Below are positions 45,839 through 55,647 of a DNA stretch of 64,000 nucleotides, piece after piece. The notes below the pieces were generated by a model that made no database searches, was not told where the DNA came from, and was given only the letters and a program-made list of their open reading frames with translations. Position numbers and translations under genes: made by a program. This DNA comes from Brevibacillus fortis (lineage in GTDB: Bacteria > Bacillota > Bacilli > Brevibacillales > Brevibacillaceae). Positions within the stretch are counted from its first letter, which is position 1, and each line of letters begins with the position of its first letter. Location: positions 62,001 through 126,000 of the forward strand of contig NZ_PXZM01000022.1 in assembly GCF_003013395.1 (NCBI RefSeq), given 5' to 3'.

Positions 45839-47204
45839 CTGCCTCTTCTACTATAGTGGGAAAGAATGTGCGTACTTGGGCGATGAAGTAGAGCGATCCG
45901 CAGACGACCAACCAGTCATCCGCCTTCGCTGATTGCTTCTCCCGCATCCAAGAAAGGAGAAACGCCCGCCAGTCTGGGACCGCATCGAGAAACTCCTGCT
46001 CCCAGCCACCGGCTATAAACGACTCTTGTAAGCTATTGGCTTCGGCTGCACGCGGGAAATCAAAGGTTGTCACATGCAGCTTTGTGATTTTTGACTTTAA
46101 TGGTGCGAGCGACTCTGCCATTTTGGCAAGCGGCTTATCTGCCAATCCAGAAAAGAGCAAATGCAACCGTGCTCCGTCCGGTAACAACCGATCCAGACTG
46201 CTTACAAGCGCCTCCATTCCTTCCTGATTGTGTGCCCCATCCAAGATAAGCATTGGTCTTGGAGAGATGACTTCTAGACGACCAGGCCAACGCGTTTGTT
46301 GCAAACCGCGAGATATTTCTTCTTCCTCCAGCAAGAAAGAGAAGTAATTTCGCAGGACATCAATGGTCATTAAAGCAACGGCTGCATTGGTTGTTTGGTG
46401 AATTCCATTCATGGTAAGACGGTAGGAGGCTTCCGCTCGACGGTGAATGCTTTTATAACGAAGCTGTTGTTCACCCAGTTGCTCCTCTACCTGCTCTGCC
46501 TGAAAATGCTCACCTATATGGTATAGCGTACTCTTCGTTTGTCTGGCGCGCTCCTCAAAAACCGCGAGAAGTTCCGGCCTGACCTCACCTGTGACTACAG
46601 GAACACCCGGCTTGATAATCCCCGCTTTTTCCCGGGCAATGTCTTCCAAGCTTTCTCCCAACACTTGTGTATGGTCCATGCCGATATTCGTGATGACCGA
46701 AACAAGCGGAAGGACAACGTTTGTCGAATCCAATCGCCCGCCTAGTCCTGTTTCCCATACGACTACCGCTGGTCTCGCCACTCTTGAAAAATAAAGAATG
46801 GCGATCAGCGTAATCACTTCAAATTCGGTAGGAGAACCGAACTCGGTTTCTTGTTCGCATCGTTGCACCCATACCTTGACTTCATTCACCAACTGCAATA
46901 GATCTTCTTCCGGGATCATGCTGCCGTTGTAACGGATGCGTTCACGGAAATCAACCAAATAAGGAGAGGTAAATGTACCTACACTATATCCGGCTTCCAT
47001 CAGCATTTGCGTCAGGAATGCGCAGGTTGAACCTTTTCCATTGGTGCCAGCCACATGAATAAATGGGATTCTCCGCTCAGGATGTCCTACTTGCTCCAAA
47101 ACCCACTGCATTCTCTCTAGCCCCGGCCGTTGACCGAACCTGAGCAATCCATGCAGCCAGTCGAGCGCTTGCGTGTATTCTACAAACCCTTCTTCTGCAT
47201 GCAT
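45831..47204 (-). CDS. folC: Folylpolyglutamate/dihydrofolate synthase
   Basis: About 457 residues. Mur-ligase fold with the P-loop [14 protein letters not shown], the folate-binding [13 protein letters not shown] and a C-terminal [11 protein letters not shown]. It adds glutamate to folates, and may do the dihydropteroate step. The ATG at 47204 follows GGAG by 9 bases; in-frame codons to 47225 overlap it. It lies downstream of valS as in B. subtilis. Confidence 0.95.
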   Translation of the reverse strand: MHAEEGFVEYTQALDWLHGLLRFGQRPGLERMQWVLEQVGHPERRIPFIHVAGTNGKGSTCAFLTQMLMEAGYSVGTFTSPYLVDFRERIRYNGSMIPEEDLLQLVNEVKVWVQRCEQETEFGSPTEFEVITLIAILYFSRVARPAVVVWETGLGGRLDSTNVVLPLVSVITNIGMDHTQVLGESLEDIAREKAGIIKPGVPVVTGEVRPELLAVFEERARQTKSTLYHIGEHFQAEQVEEQLGEQQLRYKSIHRRAEASYRLTMNGIHQTTNAAVALMTIDVLRNYFSFLLEEEEISRGLQQTRWPGRLEVISPRPMLILDGAHNQEGMEALVSSLDRLLPDGARLHLLFSGLADKPLAKMAESLAPLKSKITKLHVTTFDFPRAAEANSLQESFIAGGWEQEFLDAVPDWRAFLLSWMREKQSAKADDWLVVCGSLYFIAQVRTFFPTIVEEAGE

Positions 47205-47247
47205 ACCACAATGCTCCATTCTCAAAAATATGCGATGGTATGGCGGA

Positions 47248-49920
47248 TCATTCGCCCTTCAATTCGGCAAGTCGTGCAATCACTTTATCCCGCTTATCCA
47301 TGTAGTCTGCCATCTTCGCTTTTTCCTCTGCGACTACTTTTTCAGGTGCCTTGGCCATAAATCCGGCATTGTTGAGCTTTTTCTCAATACGCTCCACTTC
47401 GCCGTTGAGTGTCGCCACTTCTTTTTCCAGACGGTTCAGCTCTTGCTCGATATCGATCAAGCCTGCCAGTGGAAGGAACAATTCTGCTCCCGTAATCACA
47501 GCAGACATCGCTTTATCAGGTGTCGCCAGATCCAGACTGATCTCCAGACGCTCAGGGTTGCAGAAACGGCTGAGGTAGTGTTCACCGCGTGTCAAACGCT
47601 CAGCCGACAGTGCATCGCTTGGCTTGATCAAGAGTTCAATTTTCTTGGACATCGGTACGTTTACTTCTGCACGGATGTTGCGTACGCTGCGGATGATATC
47701 CATCAACTGGTTCATTTCGCTTTCTGCTTCAGCAAAAATCCATTGCTCGTTAACGGTTGGCCAAGGTGCTACTGTGATGCTCTCGCCTTGATGCGGCAAT
47801 GCCTGCCAAATTTCCTCTGTGATGAACGGCATGAACGGATGCAACAGCTTGAGCGTTTGATCCAGAACGGTCACCAGAACGGATTGGGTTGTTTTCTTCG
47901 CCGCTTCATCAGTGCCGTATAATGGCAGCTTCGCCATCTCGATATACCAGTCACACAGGTCATCCCAAATGAAGTTGTAAAGCACACGGCCCGCTTCACC
48001 GAATTCAAAAGCGTCAGACAGACGGGTTACATCTGCGATTGTCGCTTGTAGGCGGGAGAGAATCCATTTGTCTGGTGTAGACAGCTCACCGCTCAAATCG
48101 ATTTCTTCGTATTTGAAGTCAGCCAGGTTCATCAAGGCAAAACGAGACGCATTCCAAATCTTGTTCGCGAAGTTGCGGTTTGCCTCCACCTTTTCCCAAT
48201 AGAAGCGTTGGTCGTTCCCTGGGGAGTTCCCCGTCGCCAATGTGTATCGCAGCGCATCCGCTCCGTACTTCTCAATTACTTCCATCGGATCGACACCGTT
48301 GCCAAGTGATTTGGACATTTTGCGGCCCTCAGAGTCGCGAATAATGCCGTGGATCAAGACGGATTCAAATGGACTTTTCCCAGTAAATTCAAGACCTGAA
48401 AACATCATGCGAGCAACCCAGAAGAAGATGATATCGTAGCCTGTTACCAGGACATTCGTTGGATAGAAGTACTTCATATCCTCGGATTCTTCTGGCCAGC
48501 CCAGTGTAGAGAACGGCCATAGACCAGAGGAGAACCATGTATCAAGAACGTCGTTGTCCTGCTCCAGCTTGTGACTGTGGCAGCTTGGGCACTCCGTCAC
48601 ATCTGTACGAGATACAATCGTTTCATTACAATCTCCGCAATACCATGCAGGAATTCTGTGACCCCACCATAGCTGACGAGAGATGCACCAGTCACGGATG
48701 TTTTCAATCCAACGCAGGTAATTTGTCTTGAAGCGCTCTGGGACGAATTTCACGCTCTCTGGGCTGTTTGCATTCGCCAGAGCTTCATCAGCCAAAGGCT
48801 GCATTTTTACGAACCATTGGGTAGAAAGGTATGGTTCTACTACGGCATCGCTACGCTCACTATGTCCAACCTGATGAATATGCTCCTCGACCTTGAACAT
48901 AACGCCTTGCTCGGTCAAATCTTTGATGATTTGCTTGCGGCATGCAAAGCGATCCAAGCCCTTGTAGATACCTGCCAGTTCGTTCATCGTGCCCGTCTCA
49001 TCCATGACAACGATTTGTGGCAACTGATGACGAAGACCCAATTCAAAGTCATTCGGATCGTGTGCTGGCGTAATTTTTACAGCGCCAGAACCAAACTCAG
49101 GATCAACATAGTCATCTGCTACGATTGGAATTTCGCGTCCTACGATTGGCAAAATCACGGTTTTGCCGATCATGTCCTTGTAACGCTCATCTTCCGGATG
49201 TACCGCTACAGCCGTATCACCGAGCATCGTTTCAGGACGGGTTGTAGCTACCTCGATATAACCAGTGCCATCTGCCAATGGGTAACGCATGTGATGCAGC
49301 GCACCTTTTACTTCCTTGTAGATTACTTCAATATCGGACAGAGCCGTGCGGGCAGCAGGGTCCCAGTTAATGATGCGGTTGCCGCGATAGATCAAGCCTT
49401 TTTCGTACAAGCGAACAAATACCTCGCGTACAGCTTGGGACAAGCCTTCATCCATCGTAAAACGCTCGCGGGAGTAATCTAGGGCAAGACCGAGCGTTTC
49501 CCACTGCTCACGAATATGCGAAGCGTAAATGTGCTTCCACTCCCATATCTTTTCCACGAATTTTTCGCGGCCCAGATCATGACGAGAGATGCCTTCTTCA
49601 CGCAAAGTTGCTTCCACGCGAGCTTGAGTTGCGATTCCAGCGTGGTCCATACCCGGTAAGAACAAGGTGCTGTAGCCTTGCATACGCTTGGTACGCGTAA
49701 TGATATCTTGCAAAGTCGTATCCAGCGCATGGCCCAAGTGCAATTTACCAGTTACGTTCGGCGGTGGAATGACAATCGTAAACGGACGTTTATTCGGGTC
49801 ACGTTCTGCTTTGAAAAATTGTTTTTCGATCCAATACGGATACCATTTGTTCTCTGCTGCCTTTGGATCATAGTTCTTCGGCAGCAATTGGTCGATGTCG
49901 GTTGTTGGCTGTGTAGACAT
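47248..49920 (-). CDS. valS: Valyl-tRNA synthetase
   Basis: An 890-residue class Ia synthetase charging tRNA-Val. The HIGH region is [18 protein letters not shown] is KMSKSLGNG, the CP1 editing domain lies between about residues 190 and 390, and a C-terminal coiled coil (about 820-890) contacts tRNA. AGGAGGAG precedes the ATG. Expression is controlled by a T-box leader upstream. Confidence 0.98.
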   Translation of the reverse strand: MSTQPTTDIDQLLPKNYDPKAAENKWYPYWIEKQFFKAERDPNKRPFTIVIPPPNVTGKLHLGHALDTTLQDIITRTKRMQGYSTLFLPGMDHAGIATQARVEATLREEGISRHDLGREKFVEKIWEWKHIYASHIREQWETLGLALDYSRERFTMDEGLSQAVREVFVRLYEKGLIYRGNRIINWDPAARTALSDIEVIYKEVKGALHHMRYPLADGTGYIEVATTRPETMLGDTAVAVHPEDERYKDMIGKTVILPIVGREIPIVADDYVDPEFGSGAVKITPAHDPNDFELGLRHQLPQIVVMDETGTMNELAGIYKGLDRFACRKQIIKDLTEQGVMFKVEEHIHQVGHSERSDAVVEPYLSTQWFVKMQPLADEALANANSPESVKFVPERFKTNYLRWIENIRDWCISRQLWWGHRIPAWYCGDCNETIVSRTDVTECPSCHSHKLEQDNDVLDTWFSSGLWPFSTLGWPEESEDMKYFYPTNVLVTGYDIIFFWVARMMFSGLEFTGKSPFESVLIHGIIRDSEGRKMSKSLGNGVDPMEVIEKYGADALRYTLATGNSPGNDQRFYWEKVEANRNFANKIWNASRFALMNLADFKYEEIDLSGELSTPDKWILSRLQATIADVTRLSDAFEFGEAGRVLYNFIWDDLCDWYIEMAKLPLYGTDEAAKKTTQSVLVTVLDQTLKLLHPFMPFITEEIWQALPHQGESITVAPWPTVNEQWIFAEAESEMNQLMDIIRSVRNIRAEVNVPMSKKIELLIKPSDALSAERLTRGEHYLSRFCNPERLEISLDLATPDKAMSAVITGAELFLPLAGLIDIEQELNRLEKEVATLNGEVERIEKKLNNAGFMAKAPEKVVAEEKAKMADYMDKRDKVIARLAELKGE

Positions 49921-49960
49921 ATACGACTCCTCCTATTCGCATAACTTGCTTTGCAAAAAA

Positions 49961-50245
49961 TAAAAAAACCCTTCATCGCAAAGGACGAAAGGATTATTTT
50001 CGCGGTACCACCTTTGTTAACACACGATAAACGCCATGCTTATGGTGTGTTCACTCTGACAAGATAACGGTTGCGAACCGGTTTCGGCTAGGCACATGCT
50101 TTCACCGAAAAAACTCCTGGGCGACCTTCAGCCATTCGTTACCCTAGAGAATCTCGCAGCAACTGATTCTCCTCTCTGCCAAGGCGTCCTGACTTACTCT
50201 TCCCACTCATCGTTCATATCCTATGTAGTTGTCTTATTATTAGCT
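49961..50245 (-). promoter_or_regulatory. T-box riboswitch of valS
   Basis: The conserved T-box AAAGGTGGTACCGCG occurs on the minus strand (50001-50016), followed by a terminator (CCTTTCGTC/GATGAAGGG, then TTTTTTT) ending about 40 bases before valS. Upstream, about 200 bases include the Stem I hairpin (GAGAATC/GATTCTC) and a GAAGGTC segment whose GTC could be the valine specifier. Uncharged tRNA-Val would stabilise the antiterminator. Confidence 0.88.
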
Positions 50246-50251
50246 TTCACT

Positions 50252-50281
50252 ATTATATACAATCACGCTGTTTGGCGTCAA
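50252..50281 (-). promoter_or_regulatory. Sigma-A promoter of the valS T-box transcript
   Basis: TTGACG and TATAAT on the minus strand, spaced 18 bases. The -35 lies inside the last codons of the STAS gene. Confidence 0.65.
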
Positions 50282-50610
50282 ACCCGGGTTTCGCCCACTT
50301 TTCCAACCGCAATACCCAGTGCTTCGGTAAAACCGAGCACGCCCAAAATATCGAGAATCTCTTCTCGGACATTGACGATTTCTACCTGTTTCCCCATGGC
50401 CAACAGTTCCTTCGTAGTAAAAAACAGGCTTCCAATACCGGAAGAATCTACAAAGGAGACACCTTGAAAATCGACGGTAACGGATTGATTTCGCCCTCCA
50501 TACTGCTGGAGCAATTCACCTACTCGATCTCCTACAGCCATGTCCAACTCTCCGACGAAAAACAAAGTAGCCTGTCCGTTCGCCTCTGTTGCGCGGTAGT
50601 CCATGCTCAA
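50278..50610 (-). CDS. STAS-domain anti-sigma factor antagonist
   Basis: A 110-residue SpoIIAA/RsbV-type protein. The phosphorylation motif FVDSSGIG includes Ser56, which a partner kinase would modify; dephosphorylated protein would sequester the kinase. The order phosphatase-kinase-antagonist upstream in the same orientation makes a complete partner-switching unit. No sigma factor gene follows: the next gene is valS with its own promoter. Confidence 0.88.
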   Translation of the reverse strand: MSMDYRATEANGQATLFFVGELDMAVGDRVGELLQQYGGRNQSVTVDFQGVSFVDSSGIGSLFFTTKELLAMGKQVEIVNVREEILDILGVLGFTEALGIAVGKVGETRV

Positions 50611-50711
50611 ACTCCTCTCAATAGGTATCGGTACACCCAGTCTGCTCGTCCTTTTACTATATTACCCATTTTCATTCACTTGCAAACATTTGGCGTTTTG
50701 GAAATCGTGGC

Positions 50712-51950
50712 TTACCGAGAAAGAATGCACTCTAAAATAAGCTTCGTACCTGCCAGCGAGCTGCTCAAATAAACACGATCACAGTATTGCAGGATCACGT
50801 GAAAACCAGCCCCAAGCGAGTGGCGCGTAGAAAATCCTTGCTGTAGGGTAGCTCGCGGGATATCCTCGAGTAAAATTCCTTGTCCTTCATCATGGATCAC
50901 AGCCCGGCACATCTGCTTATCATTCGATAGGTATAACGTAACCACCCCGCCATTTCCGTGCTTCAACGTATTGGAAGCAGCTTCGTTGACAGCAACGAGA
51001 AACTGCAACAATCGTTTATCAGAAATGCCTTGTGGTTCCAAAGCTTGCTTAAACAATCTGCGCAGTTCTGCAAGCTGCTCCGGTAAACGGATATCGATGG
51101 CCAAGAGCTTATGCCCTTCCCGTAGCAAGAAAAATAATTCTTCATCACTAAGCAACAATAGCTTACCTTCTGTGACCACACCCAGAATATCTCTATAGAT
51201 CTCCCATTCCCGTCTTTTGCGTTTTCGTTCTTCTGCAATGACGGCGGTGACATCAATCAAGGCGATTCCACAGGTCCGATCTGGCAGTACAGATGTGTAT
51301 AATTCAAACACCTTTGTGCCATCAGCAGTGACAATCTGCTCCCTCACAGGTCCCCCCGATCCAGCCGCCTCTTCGACCAGTCGTTGCATTTCTCGCTCTA
51401 CTTCCGAATTTGCGCGAACATCCCCCAGCGGACGCACTTTCCCTTCATCGTAAAGATAGAGGAAAATCGTCTCGATCTGACGCAAAATCGATAGCTTCTG
51501 AATCTCTTGTTTTATTAATCGCCCCCGCTCGTCGTCTCGATCCTTCCAATGTAACAAGACGTCTGCAGGGTCCAATTCGCCACTCATGTGCCACGTGTGA
51601 AATTCTTCCAGGAGCAATCGCTCCAGAACATCTTCCCGTCGCAAAACTTTTTCGATATCGATAATGTAGTAAGGATCACCTGCTATACCACGTAATCCGC
51701 TACCGATAATTCGGAAATCATAGGCGAGCTCTATTTCTATGCGTCCGTGCAAATCATGGTCAGAACTGCTTAACCCAATGGTCGTCCGGCTCACTGCTAC
51801 CAGCTTCGCTTGGAACGATTCCATTGTTGCCAAGTTCGTCACCTTTACAGTGCGGGGCGGAACTACTTTGCTCGCTGCACCGCCAGAACGTAGCGCGACA
51901 AGGCAATTATCGCAAGTGGGATTGTCCGGACAACGCTCACACAAAATCAC
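50712..51950 (-). CDS. GHKL serine kinase/anti-sigma-like protein with N-terminal Cys cluster
   Basis: A 412-residue protein. The C-terminal 130 residues have an RsbW/SpoIIAB-like ATPase fold: NEAASNTLKHG (N box), HDEGQGI (G1) and SLGAGFHVI (G2). The N-terminus has CERCPDNPTCDNC, a likely zinc or iron site, followed by a PilZ-like beta region and a PAS-like middle with VTADGTKVFEL. So it looks like a sensory kinase that phosphorylates the downstream STAS protein. The multi-domain input side is unusual for an anti-sigma kinase. Confidence 0.78.
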   Translation of the reverse strand: MILCERCPDNPTCDNCLVALRSGGAASKVVPPRTVKVTNLATMESFQAKLVAVSRTTIGLSSSDHDLHGRIEIELAYDFRIIGSGLRGIAGDPYYIIDIEKVLRREDVLERLLLEEFHTWHMSGELDPADVLLHWKDRDDERGRLIKQEIQKLSILRQIETIFLYLYDEGKVRPLGDVRANSEVEREMQRLVEEAAGSGGPVREQIVTADGTKVFELYTSVLPDRTCGIALIDVTAVIAEERKRKRREWEIYRDILGVVTEGKLLLLSDEELFFLLREGHKLLAIDIRLPEQLAELRRLFKQALEPQGISDKRLLQFLVAVNEAASNTLKHGNGGVVTLYLSNDKQMCRAVIHDEGQGILLEDIPRATLQQGFSTRHSLGAGFHVILQYCDRVYLSSSLAGTKLILECILSR

Positions 51951-51977
51951 AGTTCATCCTCCTATTCACTGGCGCAA

Positions 51978-53180
51978 CTACACGAGAGCTATACTCTTTT
52001 CAGGCTCAAATTGAAGAATCAACACAGAAATATCATCCGTTTGTTGTCCCTGCTGTGTTATCTCCATTAAGTAGGCCTCAACTCGATTCATCGACTCCTG
52101 CTTACTATCACCAGGCATATTCAATAAGGAGGACAGTTCTTCTAGCCAATGCCTGCTACCTCGAAACACTTCTTTTCTCCCTGTATCCAGCAAACCATCT
52201 GTGTAGAGCAATAGCATGCCCTCTTCTTCTAAGGGTACCTCCTCCATTTGATACGTGCTATCGGGCAAAAGCCCTAGGCCGACGCCACCCTTGCTAGCTA
52301 AAACGGTTTGATTCGACTTGGACAAATAAAAAGGCTGTGGATGCCCTGCCCTCCCATATCGAATTTTATGTTCCACCTCGTCATAGACTGCAACCAGCAT
52401 CGTAATGTATGAACGGGTTTTCATCAAATCTGCATAAAGCAACTGATTGAGTCTTTCCAAAATCTCATCCGGCGAATAGCTGGTCTGCAAAACCTGACGT
52501 ACGGCAATCCTAATCCCCGTTGCCCAGATACTCGCCAAAAAACCGTGCCCGGATACATCCGCAATCATGAAACAGGTGTAGCGATCATTGATTTGTCTAT
52601 AATCGATGTAATCTCCGCCTACATAATCGACTGGTACGTAAACCGTTCTTGTTCGCAAACTGGTTAACTTCAATTCTTCTGTGGGAATGAGCATCGACTG
52701 CATGCGTCTAGCCAGCTTCATCTCCATCTCGATTTCTCGCTGCCCTGATGACTGGTCCTGTTGACACCTGAGGATCAACGCCCGAATGTTCACGAGGAGC
52801 AGCCCATAAAAAGATTTCTCCAGTTCCTTTAATTCACGGTCATTGACGTTACTCTGGGCGAACAAGCGGACATAGCGCGGTGTTTGAGCTGTGTCAAGCT
52901 GTTCCGAGACAACAATGCGCTCCTCTATTTCGCGCTTCACTATTACGCTCTCTTTGCTGCCACGCTCGATCCGAAAATAAACAGCACCTTGATCTGATTC
53001 AAACGTGATCGATAGGAAGCAAGGCTTGTCCATTTTCACGAACCACGTATCGACCAACTCTTCTATAAATGGCATAAGACTCTCGTAATTGACTTGGCGG
53101 TTGCTCTGCTCATTGCTGGTCATTACCAGATACTCGTAATTCTGTTTCAATTCCATAAGTTTGACCAATTGATGATTCAT
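51978..53180 (-). CDS. SpoIIE/RsbU-type PP2C phosphatase
   Basis: About 400 residues. A unique N-terminal sensor region (residues 1-165) is joined by a helical linker (MEMKLARRMQSMLIP) to a PP2C-SpoIIE domain with DYVGGDYIDY, IADVSGHG and LLYTDGLLDT, which bind metals. It would dephosphorylate the STAS antagonist two genes on. The ATG at 53180 follows GGGAGTGG; a codon at 53201 has none. First gene of the module. Confidence 0.88.
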   Translation of the reverse strand: MNHQLVKLMELKQNYEYLVMTSNEQSNRQVNYESLMPFIEELVDTWFVKMDKPCFLSITFESDQGAVYFRIERGSKESVIVKREIEERIVVSEQLDTAQTPRYVRLFAQSNVNDRELKELEKSFYGLLLVNIRALILRCQQDQSSGQREIEMEMKLARRMQSMLIPTEELKLTSLRTRTVYVPVDYVGGDYIDYRQINDRYTCFMIADVSGHGFLASIWATGIRIAVRQVLQTSYSPDEILERLNQLLYADLMKTRSYITMLVAVYDEVEHKIRYGRAGHPQPFYLSKSNQTVLASKGGVGLGLLPDSTYQMEEVPLEEEGMLLLYTDGLLDTGRKEVFRGSRHWLEELSSLLNMPGDSKQESMNRVEAYLMEITQQGQQTDDISVLILQFEPEKSIALV

Positions 53181-53430
53181 CCCCGAGCCACTCCCATACA
53201 CACTTTAGCATAATTCTTTCTTTCGGGAATTGCGAAAAGGGTTATGGCAATTTTCAAAAACATTGTGATCACCTTTATTCGTTTCGTCCTAGCCTTCCTG
53301 CCCTACACCTTCCCTTTTCAGGCACGATTCAAACCACTATCTACCTTGAATGAAAATGTTTTAGGCGTTTGCTCAAGGTTGTAGACACTGTCCAAAGTTG
53401 CTGCGCATATGCTGGAATGAGGTGATTGTG

Positions 53431-53613
53431 ATGAATTTTCGTTGGAAGTATAACCCCACGTATTTACGGATCAAATACGGATTCAAACAGGTGCTCTTTC
53501 CTTTGTTAGTTTTTCAGTTTATCCGAACGATTGTGTTTCCTACCTCTTTTGATGTCATCCTTCTCGGTTTGCTAGCCATGCTCTATGTTGCCATCTCCCT
53601 CGAATGGTTATAA
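53431..53613 (+). CDS. Small membrane protein of unknown function
   Basis: A 60-residue protein: a basic N-terminus MNFRWKYNPTYLRIKYGFKQ and two hydrophobic segments (about residues 21-35 and 41-56). GAGGTGAT lies 5 bases before the ATG at 53431, so it is probably real; I do not recognise the family. It is a lone plus-strand gene, divergent from the phosphatase and convergent with the CotS-like gene. Confidence 0.65.
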   Translation: MNFRWKYNPTYLRIKYGFKQVLFPLLVFQFIRTIVFPTSFDVILLGLLAMLYVAISLEWL

Positions 53614-53617
53614 AAAA

Positions 53618-53650
53618 GAAAAACAACGCCCCACGCGGTGAGACGTTGCT
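53618..53650 (-). terminator. Terminator of the spoVID cluster
   Basis: Minus strand CAACGTCTCAC and GTGGGGCGTTG pair (two G-U), then TTTTTCTTTTTT; the stem starts 7 bases after the stop at 53653. Confidence 0.8.
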
Positions 53651-53652
53651 CA

Positions 53653-54648
53653 TTAAAAGGCTTGCTGGACCCAACGATGCAGACGCATCAGGCGGTCCAT
53701 ATCTTTTTCAAAACGTTGGACAGCGTAGAACTCGGTCCACTCGCGGGGATGATGATAATAAATATCCAAGTCCCTCATGATCCTCTCCGGGTAGGACAGA
53801 AACGCAGCCATCAGTTCAATTTCTTCCGGCCGCAGAGGAAATATCTCAGCATAGCGATGGAATAGCTGAGAAGCCCCAGCCTCATCCCCCGCCATTTGAA
53901 AATAAGTACGATAAAATAGCGTCAAATCGCGCACGGGTGTATCGAAGCTCGCACGATCAAAATTAAGGAGCCTTCCTTTACCCGATCGATCTGGCACAAC
54001 ATGCTCAGGATTCGGGTTACCATGGATCAAGGATAAGCGAAAATGCGCGTGCGTCTCATGCCGCTCTCGCCAATCGATCAATAAGTCTGTCGCTATTTGA
54101 GCCATTTCCTCAATAAACTCCTTGTTCGCCAAAAACACCAGATCAAAAGGAGACGGATATTTGCGTTCCTGCGCAAGGACTGCTGCCTTATTAATCTGGT
54201 CTTGCCAATATTGCCAACGATTCAGCAATGAGTCGACAAGCGGCTCTACCTGTCTCGGATCATCATACCGATAGTTTTGTGTCAAATGATGGAGCTCCGC
54301 CAAACGCTCCAAGGCAGGAGGCGCCCAAGACAAGGGCTCCCCGACCCACTCCTCGTTTCCTGGCTGCCAGGGCGTTACGTAATAGGCGGCGCTACCCTGC
54401 TGGACAAAAGGATCATCGTATTTCGTGTACGTAAAAGGAACGGCTCCATCCCATCCCCGGTGCTGCAATTGACGCAGCATATCGCTGACGAACACAAGAC
54501 GTTGCGCGGGTATTTGCGATCGTTTGCAGACAAAGGAGCCGTAGGGAGTCGTCGCCTTAAATACATTTGGCTCCTTTAAAACGTCAATGCTCTGGGCATA
54601 CATGTCATACTCTTTGAACAAAGGAGCAATGTCATCATACCGACTCAT
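53653..54648 (-). CDS. CotS-family coat kinase-like protein (YsxE-like)
   Basis: A 331-residue protein with the aminoglycoside-phosphotransferase-like fold: FKATTPYGSFVCKRS in the N-lobe, LSLIHGNPNPEHVV as the catalytic loop (HGN replaces HGD) and LLNFDRASFDTPVRDL as the metal site. It begins MSRYDDIAPLF with a GGAGGGAGGGAG ribosome binding site; a longer frame extends into the upstream gene. It overlaps that gene by 14 bases. Next to spoVID, B. subtilis has ysxE, so this is its likely equivalent. Confidence 0.8.
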   Translation of the reverse strand: MSRYDDIAPLFKEYDMYAQSIDVLKEPNVFKATTPYGSFVCKRSQIPAQRLVFVSDMLRQLQHRGWDGAVPFTYTKYDDPFVQQGSAAYYVTPWQPGNEEWVGEPLSWAPPALERLAELHHLTQNYRYDDPRQVEPLVDSLLNRWQYWQDQINKAAVLAQERKYPSPFDLVFLANKEFIEEMAQIATDLLIDWRERHETHAHFRLSLIHGNPNPEHVVPDRSGKGRLLNFDRASFDTPVRDLTLFYRTYFQMAGDEAGASQLFHRYAEIFPLRPEEIELMAAFLSYPERIMRDLDIYYHHPREWTEFYAVQRFEKDMDRLMRLHRWVQQAF

Positions 54649-55633
54649 AGACTCCCTCCCTCCTCGAACGCTCGGCCCGCTCTGCAATGTGCCGAAGCAG
54701 TAAGTCAACCGATTGTTGGCTCTGCAAGGCCTGCTCAATACCAGTGATCGATACTTCTTGATCCGACGATACTCGCTTCACGTAGGACTCGATACTCCTG
54801 TACACTTCACGAGGACGCGCCATAAAGGCGAGGATCAACGAATAGTTTCCATAGGTGAGTGACTTGATTTCTTCATAGCCGTCAAAAAAAGCGTCAATCT
54901 GCTTAAGATCCTTGTGGGTTAAAAAGTGATCGCGCAAAAAGGTGGCAACGTCGCGTTGCTGGACAGATATCACTGGCCGGAAGAAGCCTCTTAAGTACAG
55001 CTTCCCGTTTACCATTCCCCAGTTGTCATGCAAAAGGTCCCGATGTGATACAGCGACCGCCTCCGCCGTAATTCGCTCATGAGCAAGCATCGCAGCAGAA
55101 CGGTCCATTCTTTGTAGCATCGGGGTCATGAGTTCCGATACCCAGCGATTTTCCTTAGAATCCCGCCCGTATTTAGCACGAAACGATTCGACCAGCGCTT
55201 TGGCGCGACTTCCTTTTTCTTCGACTTGCTGCTTTTCCTGCTTGAGCAAGTCACTTCCGGACAGTAAAGGACTTTCCTGCTGAGACTGATGCATCATCGC
55301 AATCACGCGCCCGCATTGCCTCGCAATATCCTGGCCAGACTGATATTCTTCGATTTGTCGGTGGTGGTCGGTCATGGTAACACCGCGTTTACCCAAAATC
55401 AAAAATGGCTTGGTGTCTCTCGTCCGAATAAACCGCTCCACTTCTCGAAACCCCTGACGAGCCAGTCGTTCGCGCCAGGCAAACGACCAGCGCATCACAT
55501 CTACACGCGGCCAAACGTGGAGTTCTTTGGGGCCCCGGTTTGTCTCCAGTAAATAGCAATCATCAAGGGGCGTAATTCGGATTACGCGCGCCCGATATTG
55601 CTGGCAAACCTCAGAGAGATCAATTTTGTCCAC
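54635..55633 (-). CDS. CotS-family coat kinase-like protein
   Basis: A 332-residue relative of its downstream neighbour: YLLETNRGPKELHVWPR in the N-lobe, VSHRDLLHDNWGMV as catalytic loop, with the third motif less conserved (YLRGFFRP replaces a DFD site), so catalysis is doubtful. Family members bind to the spore coat. It lies 14 bases downstream of spoVID, so it is cotranscribed with it, and the duplicated pair probably supports coat attachment. Confidence 0.75.
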   Translation of the reverse strand: MDKIDLSEVCQQYRARVIRITPLDDCYLLETNRGPKELHVWPRVDVMRWSFAWRERLARQGFREVERFIRTRDTKPFLILGKRGVTMTDHHRQIEEYQSGQDIARQCGRVIAMMHQSQQESPLLSGSDLLKQEKQQVEEKGSRAKALVESFRAKYGRDSKENRWVSELMTPMLQRMDRSAAMLAHERITAEAVAVSHRDLLHDNWGMVNGKLYLRGFFRPVISVQQRDVATFLRDHFLTHKDLKQIDAFFDGYEEIKSLTYGNYSLILAFMARPREVYRSIESYVKRVSSDQEVSITGIEQALQSQQSVDLLLRHIAERAERSRREGVYESV

Positions 55634-55647
55634 GGTCCCCCACTCCT

